DNA of 64,000 nt from Saturnia japonica (Eukaryota; Arthropoda; Insecta; Lepidoptera; Saturniidae). This document shows, in pieces, positions 46,601 through 58,600 of this stretch. The position numbers were made by a program, and so were the translations under genes. Every line of letters starts with the position of its first letter. The stretch's first letter is position 1. The stretch spans positions 12,559,018 to 12,623,017 of the forward strand of contig CM065319.1 of assembly GCA_033032175.1 (NCBI GenBank). Direction: 5' to 3'. The notes below the pieces were generated by a model that saw only the letters and a list, made by a program, of their open reading frames with translations, was not told the DNA's origin and did no database searches.

Positions 46601-49600
46601 TGGATGTTCAGCCGTAACTTCTTTTTTTTTAAGAACCGATTTGGATGATTAGTTTTTCGTCGGAAAGGGGATACCTCAAAGTTGGTCCTATTTGAATGTC
46701 ACTGCCATTGGACTTTCGACTTGAAAATACACCAAAAAATTGTTATCGAATATGAAAAATGCAGCTTATTTGATGGTACTATGCTCACTAACTGGCATAA
46801 ACACAGCCATTACGTCTACCGATATAAACGGAATTAAATTAAACATTATTGTAGTACGTAATATAAACAATAAAATATTTTTTGTATCTTTTATAGGTAT
46901 ATATCTCGCGTGTATGGCTGTTGCAGCTCTTGTAGTGGCAGTCGGTGTCGATTCTATGAAAAGGTAAAAACGAATATATTCATTTAAACGTAATTATACA
47001 GTAAATTTTCAATTATTGTATGAGTAGCGAGATAAAATTAATTTAAGTTAAATATCTGATATCATTGCCACAATTTTCTAATTTTATATATTTTTTTAAA
47101 TATCTTCCTACACCGTATGTCACCGTTACAATTGGCGGGGTGTTTTCAGTAGGGGATGCCGCCGGTATATACCGCAGAAACAGTGAACATCATTTTAGTT
47201 GTGATAGTCGGCGCCGCCGGGCTTTATGTGTTTTTACAAATTTATATATTTTTACAGATATTCTCGTAATGCAAAGACTGAACCTGAAAGAAGTTCCTCA
47301 GGTCTTGCTCTGTTGGTTTCGACGCTTAAATTTCTGTTCGAACCTAATTCGCTATTGCTGGTAACAGTAAACATATTTATTGGTCTCCAACAAGCTTTCT
47401 TTGCAGCTGATTTTACTGCGGTAAGTAGCTGAAGTATGTTTAATGGTGTTCCTACTTATACTATATACTATAATATATTTATCAATTTCATATAATAAGT
47501 TTGAGTTTTAATAACAATTTATTGCTGAATGGCAATTTGCTATTTTTATACTACATTAATATTACTCATGTGTCGTTTGTCTTATCTTTTTATATTAAGT
47601 GAGCAATTCTTGTATATACAGTGGTGGCCGTATAATTAGAAACACTAATTGACATTATGTAAGATACTTCACCGCAATCGTTTTTATTTTGAAATTAAAC
47701 AATAAATAGGACAACAATATGTTCAACGATTTATCGTTTATTAGAAAAACAATATAAATCCCATTACACAAGTGCAGTTTCAATATTACATTACGAACAA
47801 ACATTTAAATCAGCTTTAAGGTATGAACAATAATGGTCCACTAATTAGAAACAACAACAAAAAAGTATTAAAAAAACAATTTTTTTAAAAGTATTACTAG
47901 TAATTAGTATTGTTATTTACGAAATAGCTACTATCCATAGCCTACCAATAGTTATAATTAATATTTAGTGGCGTATTCCTTATTTTCAATAACAGCACTG
48001 CAACGATGTGACATTGATTCAATCAATTTCATACATTTTTCTATGGGGGATTGAATTCAATGCTTCAACAAATGCTTCATATAGTTCATTTTAACTGGTG
48101 TTACGTTTGTTTGAGACTTTCTTTTTAACAATATACCAGAGATTTTCTATCGGGTTTAAATCCGGACTATTTGCTGGCCAGTCTAAAACGGATATACGCT
48201 GTTCGCTAAAGAAACATTTGACGCTATTGGCCGTGTGCTTAGAGTCATTGTCTTGCTGAAAGATCCAGGTTAAATGATCGTCCGAGTAGAGAATCATTGT
48301 GTGCTCTAAGATATTTTTGTATTGCCATTTATCCATTGCCATTCAATCTTCCGAACGGGTCAAACTGCACATCCGGAAAAACTTTAATGTTACCGCCACC
48401 GTGCTTGACTATACTCCTTGTGTATTTATAATTAAAAGCATTGTTTACAGGACGTCTAACATAGCGCTTTCCATCGGAATGTACCATATTTATTTTTGTT
48501 TCATCTGAAAATAACATTTTTTTCCTTTCTCGTACCGTCCAAATAACATATTTTTTAGCGAATAATAATCGCTTCTCTCGGTGTTGCTTGGTAAGAAGCG
48601 GTACCTTTCGAGAGATTCTTCCAAACAATTTAGCTTCTTAGCTTCCACTAATCTTCGGCGTATCAGTCTTGACGAGATTTTTCTCGAAATAATAGAAAAA
48701 GCCAAGAAAGAAATGTTATTCTCCAATTACAAAATAAAGAACGAGCTATGGATGCTTTTTTAAAATGTTTCTAATTAGGCGTCCAAGCAGCCAGTAACAG
48801 AAAACAAACTCCTACATGTGTAAGACCCATTTTGTAATTAAAAGTAAGATATGTTATATATTTTATGCATTTAATGAGTATTTTATTTGAGTGGCAATAT
48901 TACTGCATGATTATTAATTATTGAATGTGTATATTTTTTACAAACATTTGTATGTTGAAGTTATACTTTCTATAATCATAAGAAGTGTTTCTAATTATAT
49001 GACCACCACTGATATATGTAACTGGCTTCTCGGTAACGGCTCCAACGATTGCAATGAAACTTTGCATTTAGATAAAATGTTTAACATTCCAAGTTTACCT
49101 AGATAGGTATTTTTTTTTATAAGACACCGAGCACAGCTCGGTCGCCCAGATATTTTTATCTGAAATACCACTCACATTTGGAAATTATTTTTGTATAGAA
49201 TAGCATATTTATTAAGGAAGGTTATGTGCTATATAACTTCACGCTACGACCCTAAGGAGTAGAGCAGTAAGAGTAAACATGAATGTCAAATAATCTAGCA
49301 ACTACGTACGAGAAGTAAGAACAAACGTTAGACTACACGGGTGTGTTGGCCGCAGCAGCGTGGTAGAGAATTGGTCGATTAAGTTTAACACGGGTGAAAC
49401 CGTGATGTATAGCTGTTTATACTATATGTAGCATTAAAAAGCAGGGTAAATTTTAATTGATAATAAAAAAATGTTTCAGGCGTTCGTTTCTTGCGCAGTG
49501 GGTACCGGGTCAGTAGGATTCGTAATGATGACTTATGGTTTGTCTGACGCAATAGGATGCCTAGTTACTGGATACTTGTCTAAGGTAAGGAATCTAGACA

Positions 49601-52600
49601 CACGGCAGCGTGTCAGCCAAGTTCGACAAAAAGGGCGAAAAACTGGTCAGTGTATATATTTACACAATCCATTTCGAGCTACTTTAGACCCCTCCATAAG
49701 TCAAAAAATTTTCTACCTATATGTTGACTATTTAAAGAGATATTTAATAATAGTTTTATATTTTATTTTATTTGAGGACGTTTTGCTAACAAGCTACATT
49801 ATTAAAAAGGAAACAAAAAACCCGACTGCAACAAAAACGCTTTTCTAAAAAAAGTATAATTTTATAATTGCTTTTTATTTGACTACCAGACATCGTACTT
49901 AAATATTTTACAATCTATGTCACTCCCACAATTAAGACGATTCTAATGACCCCTCGTATGTGAAAATACATCAAGCTGTTTAGGCTACAGAGGTTGCCAA
50001 AGAAATAGACATAGAATACATACACTCGAAAAGCATAACTTCCATTTTTCGCAGTCGGGTAAAAACTGCAAGTTTATGTTATACCACGTTGGTTTAATAA
50101 GGCCCAGCGAAAGAGTTTGTAAAAGTCATATGTTTAAAAAAATTGCCTTTTTTACTAGTTATTGTGATAAATCTTCGTTATAATACAAATTAATAATCTT
50201 TTTTCTTAACCGGGATGAAAAGTTCACTTTTAGTCCCTGTCACGCGGGACAAAAGTACCCGATTCTCTCCCGGTGAGATGGTAAATGTGCACACGCGCGT
50301 GTACTTTACTTTATCTCCCGGTAACCTAGCAACTGCGTGTTTATATATAAAGAGTACATATATAAACTTTTCATCCCGGTTAAGAAAAAAATTGTAAACG
50401 CACCTAGGGAGGAAATATCCAATGTCATCGTTAAGGTTCTCTCGACTATGTTTAAATTCACGAAACCGATAAGTAACTATTGCTAACGTAGGAGCAGACT
50501 GTCCAAATGCCCAAATTTTTATGAGAGTTCTTGAAAGGTAACCCTCGTTTATAATCATAATAGATCATAGATTTATTATAATTATAAATAATTGTAATAA
50601 ATCATGATTATATTTAATATAATATTTATTTATTTATATTTAATTACATTAATAATCATTGCGATGAGATGATTAAGCATTGTTATAATAATTTTAAAGA
50701 ACAGGCAGCTTCTCATATGCGACGTTGTCCTAAATATTTTTGGAAATTTGTCAAAGACCAAACAAATAATAGTGTTGGCATACCTAGTAAAATGCACTTT
50801 GGTGATGTGGTGGCTGCGGAAGGGAAGACTATTGCAGAACTTTTTAGCAAACACTTTTAAACTGTTTATAGTACGAATCAATCTAACACACAGTTCTCCT
50901 CTAGTTTAGATACTAACTGTCATGCTAATTTCAATGATGTACCTATTAGTAACTGTGATATTACTGAGCAAGAAGTTCTGAGATCGCTACAATCACCAGA
51001 TTGCAACAAGGGCCCGGGGTCTGACCTGCTACCCCCAATTTTGCTTAGAAAATGTGCCGAAAATTTATTTAAGCCACTAACACAGCTGTACACAATCTCT
51101 AAACACTGGCAAATTTCCGGCGACCTGGAAACTTGCACATATAACACCAATTCACAAGTCAGGGGCACTGGATGATGTGATAAATTATAGACCAATATCC
51201 ATTTTATCTATTTGTGGAAAAAATTTCGAATCATTGGTATATAAGAAGATACTACCCCATATTCAGAACCGCATCAATTCCAATCAGTATGGTTTCCTAC
51301 CACGGAAATCAACTGCTACGAATTTGCTAGAATATGTATCTGATATATCTGAAGCTCTTGATAATAACCAAGAAGTGCATGCAATTTATACAGATTTCCG
51401 AAAAGCATTTGACTTAGTAAATCACAATTTGCTTTTAAATAAACTTGCGTATATGGGTATACATGGTTCCTTATTAAGATGGTGTGAATCGTATTTGGGT
51501 AAACGCTCCCAATTGGTAGCAATTCATGGCCACAAATCCATGGTGTCTGAGATTCCGTCTGGAGTTCCTCAAGGTTCCCATTTGGGTCCGCATTTTTTCC
51601 TAATATTTATAAATGATCTTTGCGATTCCATTCAGTGTAAATTCAAAATGTATGCTGATGATTTAAAATTATATCGCATTGTTAGTAGTACTTTAGACGT
51701 ACAATTTGTACAATCTGACATTGACAATGTTAAGAAATGGTGTAGTCTTAATGACATGTCGCTTAATCCAGATAAGTGTTTTCATATTAAGTTTACAAGA
51801 AAGAAAAAGCCTCATATCGGTGATTATATGATCAACTCTATTAAATTAAAGGAAGTAACAACTATTCGAGACTTGGGCATCATTGTAGATGGATCTTTGA
51901 GCTTTCGATATCACATCGATAACATAATCCAAAAATCATCCTAATTATCTGGGTTTATTAGTCGTCAGATGAAAATATTTAAAGAACCCAGCCTAACAAT
52001 AATAATTTACAATACTATTCTACGCGGAATTTTAGAATAAAATAGTCCTGTTTGGAATCCCTGCTACCAAGTACATTCTGACAGAATTGAACGAGTACAA
52101 AAGCGTTTCATGTACCACTTAGCATATTCTGATTACAAATGTAAAATCTTGAAAACTTATGAAGAACGCCTTTCTTATTACAGAGTTGTGTCGCTTTGTA
52201 CTCGTAGGAGGAACTCTGACATCGTGTCTTTTTAAATTGCTACATGGAATCACAGACTCCCTCTACATTCTTGAACGTTTGAATTTTGCGATTCCACGTT
52301 TGGGCAGTCGTTTGCATAGCAGAAAAACTTTTTACCTGCCTCATTGCAGAACAAATATTGCTCAACATTCTCCAATATATCGTATGTCCTCTTTCTGTAA
52401 CGCTGTTCGCACAGAGATTGATATATTTTCAGGTTCTATTTCCTCTATTAAAAATATTCTTAAAATACTTAAATAATGTAATTTCTATGATTTTAGTTTA
52501 CTTAGTTTATGTACCGCCTAATGTGTTTTTTTTCTATAACTTATGTGCATGCTATATCCACATCTAGAAGAGTACAATCATTGCTCATTTCTAACTATAT

Positions 52601-55600
52601 ACATAGGTTGTAGTCAGTTTTGTGGACCAATAAATAAAATAAAATAAAATAAATAAATAAATAGCACGAAGAGCTTCCCGCGAGACTTCACGCTACGACC
52701 CTAAGGAGTAGAGCAGTAAGAGTAAACATGAATGTCAAATAATCTAGCAACTACGTACGAGAAGTAAGAACAAACGTTAGACTACACGGGTGTGTTGGCC
52801 GCAGCAGCGTGGTAGAGAATTGGTCGATTAAGTTTAACACGGGTGAAACCGTGATGTATAGCTGTTTATACTATATGTAGCATTAAAAAGCAGGGTAAAT
52901 TTTAATTGATAATAAAAAAATGTTTCAGGCGTTCGTTTCTTGCGCAGTGGGTACCGGGTCAGTAGGATTCGTAATGATGACTTATGGTTTGTCTGACGCA
53001 ATAGGATGCCTAGTTACTGGATACTTGTCTAAGGTAAGGAATCTAGACACACGGCAGCGTGTCAGCCAAGTTCGACAAAAAGGGCGAAAAACTGGTCAGT
53101 GTATATATTTACACAATCCATTTCGAGCTACTTTAGACCCCTCCATAAGTCAAAAAATTTTCTACCTATATGTTGACTATTTAAAGAGATATTTAATAAT
53201 AGTTTTATATTTTATTTTATTTGAGGACGTTTTGCTAACAAGCTACATTATTAAAAAGGAAACAAAAAACCCGACTGCAACAAAAACGCTTTTCTAAAAA
53301 AAGTATAATTTTATAATTGCTTTTTATTTGACTACCAGACATCGTACTTAAATATTTTACAATCTATGTCACTCCCACAATTAAGACGATTCTAATGACC
53401 CCTCGTATGTGAAAATACATCAAGCTGTTTAGGCTACAGAGGTTGCCAAAGAAATAGACATAGAATACATACACTCGAAAAGCATAACTTCCATTTTTCG
53501 CAGTCGGGTAAAAACTGCAAGTTTATGTTATACCACGTTGGTTTAATAAGGCCCAGCGAAAGAGTTTGTAAAAGTCATATGTTTAAAAAAATTGTTTTTT
53601 TACTAGTTATTGTGATAAATCTTCGTTATAATACAAATTAATAATCTTTTTTCTTAACCGGGATGAAAAGTTCACTTTTAGTCCCTGTCACGCGGGACAA
53701 AAGTACCCGATTCTCTCCCGGTGAGATGGTAAATGTGCACACGCGCGTGTACTTTACTTTATCTCCCGGTAACCTAGCAACTGCGTGTTTATATATAAAG
53801 AGTACATATATAAACTTTTCATCCCGGTTAAGAAAAAAATTGTAAACGCACCTAGGGAGGAAATATCCAATGTCATCGTTAAGGTTCTCTCGACTATGTT
53901 TAAATTCACGAAACCGATAAGTAACTATTGCTAACGTAGGAGCAGACTGTCCAAATGCCCAAATTTTTATGAGAGTTCTTGAAAGGTAACCCTCGTTTAT
54001 AATCATAATAGATCATAGATTTATTATAATTATAAATAATTGTAATAAATCATGATTATATTTAATATAATATTTATTTATTTATATTTAATTACATTAA
54101 TAATCATTGCGATGAGATGATTAAGCATTGTTATAATAATTTTAAAGAACAGGCAGCTTCTCATATGCGACGTTGTCCTAAATATTTTTGGAAATTTGTC
54201 AAAGACCAAACAAATAATAGTGTTGGCATACCTAGTAAAATGCACTTTGGTGATGTGGTGGCTGCGGAAGGGAAGACTATTGCAGAACTTTTTAGCAAAC
54301 ACTTTTAAACTGTTTATAGTACGAATCAATCTAACACACAGTTCTCCTCTAGTTTAGATACTAACTGTCATGCTAATTTCAATGATGTACCTATTAGTAA
54401 CTGTGATATTACTGAGCAAGAAGTTCTGAGATCGCTACAATCACCAGATTGCAACAAGGGCCCGGGGTCTGACCTGCTACCCCCAATTTTGCTTAGAAAA
54501 TGTGCCGAAAATTTATTTAAGCCACTAACACAGCTGTACACAATCTCTAAACACTGGCAAATTTCCGGCGACCTGGAAACTTGCACATATAACACCAATT
54601 CACAAGTCAGGGGCACTGGATGATGTGATAAATTATAGACCAATATCCATTTTATCTATTTGTGGAAAAAATTTCGAATCATTGGTATATAAGAAGATAC
54701 TACCCCATATTCAGAACCGCATCAATTCCAATCAGTATGGTTTCCTACCACGGAAATCAACTGCTACGAATTTGCTAGAATATGTATCTGATATATCTGA
54801 AGCTCTTGATGATAACCAAGAAGTGCATGCAATTTATACAGATTTCCGAAAAGCATTTGACTTAGTAAATCACAATTTGCTTTTAAATAAACTTGCGTAT
54901 ATGGGTATACATGGTTCCTTATTAAGATGGTGTGAATCGTATTTGGGTAAACGCTCCCAATTGGTAGCAATTCATGGCCACAAATCCATGGTGTCTGAGA
55001 TTCCGTCTGGAGTTCCTCAAGGTTCCCATTTGGGTCCGCATTTTTTCCTAATATTTATAAATGATCTTTGCGATTCCATTCAGTGTAAATTCAAAATGTA
55101 TGCTGATGATTTAAAATTATATCGCATTGTTAGTAGTACTTTAGACGTACAATGTCTACAATCTGACATTGACAATGTTAAGAAATGGTGTAGTCTTAAT
55201 GACATGTCGCTTAATCCAGATAAGTGTTTTCATATTAAGTTTACAAGAAAGAAAAAGCCTCATATCGGTGATTATATGATCAACTCTATTAAATTAAAGG
55301 AAGTAACAACTATTCGAGACTTGGGCATCATTGTAGATGGATCTTTGAGCTTTCGATATCACATCGATAACATAATCCAAAAATCATCCTAATCATCTGG
55401 GTTTATTAGTCGTCAGATGAAAATATTTAAAGAACCCAGCCTAACAATAATAATTTACAATACTATTCTACGCGGAATTTTAGAATAAAATAGTCCTGTT
55501 TGGAATCCCTGCTACCAAGTACATTCTGACAGAATTGAACGAGTACAAAAGCGTTTCATGTACCACTTGGCATATTCTGATTACAAATGTAAAATCTTGA

Positions 55601-58600
55601 AAACTTATGAAGAACGCCTTTCTTATTACAGAGTTGTGTCGCTTTGTACTCGTAGGAGGAACTCTGACATCGTGTCTTTTTAAATTGCTACATGGAATCA
55701 CAGACTCCCTCTACATTCTTGAACGTTTGAATTTTGCGATTCCACGTTTGGGCAGTCGTTTGCATAACAGAAAAACTTTTTACCTGCCTCATTGCAGAAC
55801 AAATATTGCTCAACATTCTCCAATATATCGTATGTCCTCTTTCTGTAACGCTGTTCGCACAGAGATTGATATATTTTCAGGTTCTATTTCCTCTATTAAA
55901 AATATTCTTAAAATACTTAAATAATGTAATTTCTATGATTTTAGTTTACTTAGTTTATGTACCGCCTAATGTGTTTTTTTTCTATAACTTATGTGCATGC
56001 TATATCCACATCTAGAAGAGTACAATCATTGCTCATTTCTAACTATATACATAGGTTGTAGTCAGTTTTGTGGACCAATAAATAAAATAAAATAAAATAA
56101 ATAAATAAATAGCACGAAGAGCTTCCCGCGAGACGTCCATTGTTGCAAACAAAAGAAGAATGATATATAATCTTTAAAAAATAACTACACATAGGTGGCC
56201 AATGATTTTCACCAAAAAGATTTGTATTGAAATTAGCTATCAATAATTGAGAATAGTTTAAAGAAAAAAAGAGATTATATTTATACTGTGGCTAACAATT
56301 TTCAGAACAACCTAGGTATGCCTCAAGTACCTTATTAATTCATTAAATGTTTTAGTACGATTTTCATAAAATTGAAATATAATATATATTATTTCGCAGA
56401 CATTTTTGTAGATCTTTTAGCATAGAACAATATTGTAAGTACATTACTTTCATCAATTTATATTTATTTTTTCCGACTTAGTTTATATATGGACTCCAAT
56501 GTTCATTAGCTTAATAAAAATAAAGTGTAGCCTATAACCATCAGGAAGAGCGTAGCTTTCTATTAGTGAATTTTTTTTTTAGAATTAGTATAGTAATTAG
56601 GATTAGTAGTTTCAGAGATTACTCCTTACAGACGAACTCACAAATATTACCTCTTTTCCGTAGTCATTTCGCTTGTTATATTAAAGCTTAAATTTATTTT
56701 TTTAGATTACCGGTCGCCTCCCCTTGATTTTAGTGGCCATGGTGGTAGACAGTGGCCTATTCATCACAATATTGATATGGAAGCCGCAGGAGGGAATGGG
56801 CTTTGTTTTGTATGCTATTGCTGTACTCTGGGGCATCTGTGACTCGTTATGGCTCGTGCAGATTAACGGTATTTTTTTTCTTGTTCGTACTGGCGAAAGC
56901 TATGGTCTGTCGCTGGGACACCTGTAATTACTATGTCGTAGAGATTCTAGTTAACTAGACATACTTTGGCTAACCCTGAAATAATACATGCTTAAGCGAT
57001 ATTTTATTTAGAGTTTTATGTTCAGAGTAGAGTCGAGCAGACAGAGCTGAATGGTGATAGCACTCACCTCCGCTTTGTATTCTCTTTTGCTGTTTATATT
57101 TTATGAATATTATTTAAAGGTAATCTCATCTTATGTTAAATGATCACGTGACCTAAGAACTAAGCACTAAGGCTATCAAGTGAAGCTGCCGTAACACATC
57201 TATAGGCGCTTAGCTATAGATTTTAACTCTGGGGTGGTAGCTGGTCGAATGCTATCGTTTTCTTACGGTGTTTTCTTTCACCGTAAGCTTTCATTGTCAG
57301 GAACCTACGTAGTATTTCTTGTTCAGCAACATTTAAAAGGTTAATAAATACAATAAAAGTGAAATAATGAACCGTACTCAAGAATAAATTTCGATTAAAA
57401 CCATTTCATTTATTACACAAAAAAGTGATAAACAGAACAGGAATAGAGGGTGAAGAATGAATGACAATGAACAGATCTGAGACACTAAGGCTATGTTCAG
57501 AAGGCAAAATTTTGACGCACGTTTGCAAATCGCACGTCTAGACATCCTGATATTTACCTAACAATCGATCACATGTGGGCGCATAAACGCACGTTAGCGA
57601 GCGTTAACGAAGCGCCCAGAGAAAAAGGCTCTAGACGCAGGCGATCGCGCGTTGATACACTCTTTCATACTAATGTAACGTCCGTTGGCTGTTCAGTTGA
57701 CTGGCGAATAGCCATCAACCCCACGAAGAGCGCAGCGGTGCTCTTCGACCAAACCGCCTCACAGATACCGAAAAAACTCAAGGATCATCCCCTTGAACTC
57801 TTCGGTAATCCGATCCCCTGGGTAAAGGAGACCAAATATCTAGGTGTAACCCTAGATAGTAGACTCTCCTTTATACGCCACATCACTCTGGTTAGGAAAA
57901 GGGCCGCCTGGACCCTCGCCCGATTGCATCCTCTGTTATGTGCTGCAAGCAAAATGTCTACGAGACACAAGCTTATGCTCTACAAGATGTGTATCCGACC
58001 GATTATGACATATAGCTGCGTTATGTTCGCACATATGCCAAGATATAATTGGGATCGTTTACAAACCATCCAGAATAGGTTTCTTCACCGCTTTACCGGC
58101 GCCCCTTGGTATGTTCGTATGAAAGATCTCCATAGAGATATGGACCTTCCTTCGATACATGCTTATGCCAAACACCTTTCTCGCTCTTATTTCGACACCG
58201 CGTCGAACCACGCGAATCCCTTAATCAAAGCGGCAGCTTCGTATGTTCCCGACCCCAATGCCTGCCGGAGTAAACGCCGGAAGCGTAATATATTCACTGA
58301 CCCGCTCGACTAAATTGAAACAGCAAACACGTTCTACTCCACCGCCTCTCCAAACAGAGCGTGCCACCGCCCACGCCCGCGTAACCACCGTTCTCTCCGC
58401 AGAGGACGAGCGGTCAACTTCGCTCCCACACACCCGTCACGTCCATCCTCTCTAGCGGCAACCCAAGCCTAGGTCCGTTCCTCGGTGTGAAGCCCTTGGG
58501 TTAGGCAGCCGCCCGCGCGATACAAGTGACACTATACGTGCAACACTTAGCTACCCACACACAACATTACACACGCGTGAACACACACACGTGCACACCA

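Larger units (their letters stand above)
49236..52684 (+). repeat. 3.45-kb tandem duplication, unit 1
   Basis: Nearly identical to 52685-56134; I count about eight differences over 3.45 kb. The unit holds repeat C's 3' part, exon 8a, a palindromic MITE and a decayed LINE. The unit junction (CGCGAGAC then TTCACGC) shows only 2-3 bp of shared sequence, as for end joining or replication slippage. Confidence 0.93.
52685..56134 (+). repeat. 3.45-kb tandem duplication, unit 2
   Basis: Second unit: exon 8b at 52929-53033, MITE at 53647-53838, LINE at about 54103-56113. It shares the LINE frameshifts and stops of unit 1, so duplication followed LINE decay. Confidence 0.93.

Noticed and set aside
49471..49848. 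125-codon ORF starting MFQAFVSC (also 52920-53297)
   Set aside because: Exon 8 with flanking intron read through; the ATG lies in the polypyrimidine tract before the acceptor.
49236..56134. CRISPR-like or satellite interpretation of the repeated block
   Set aside because: Only two 3.45-kb units containing an exon, a MITE and a LINE; no short regular repeats with spacers.
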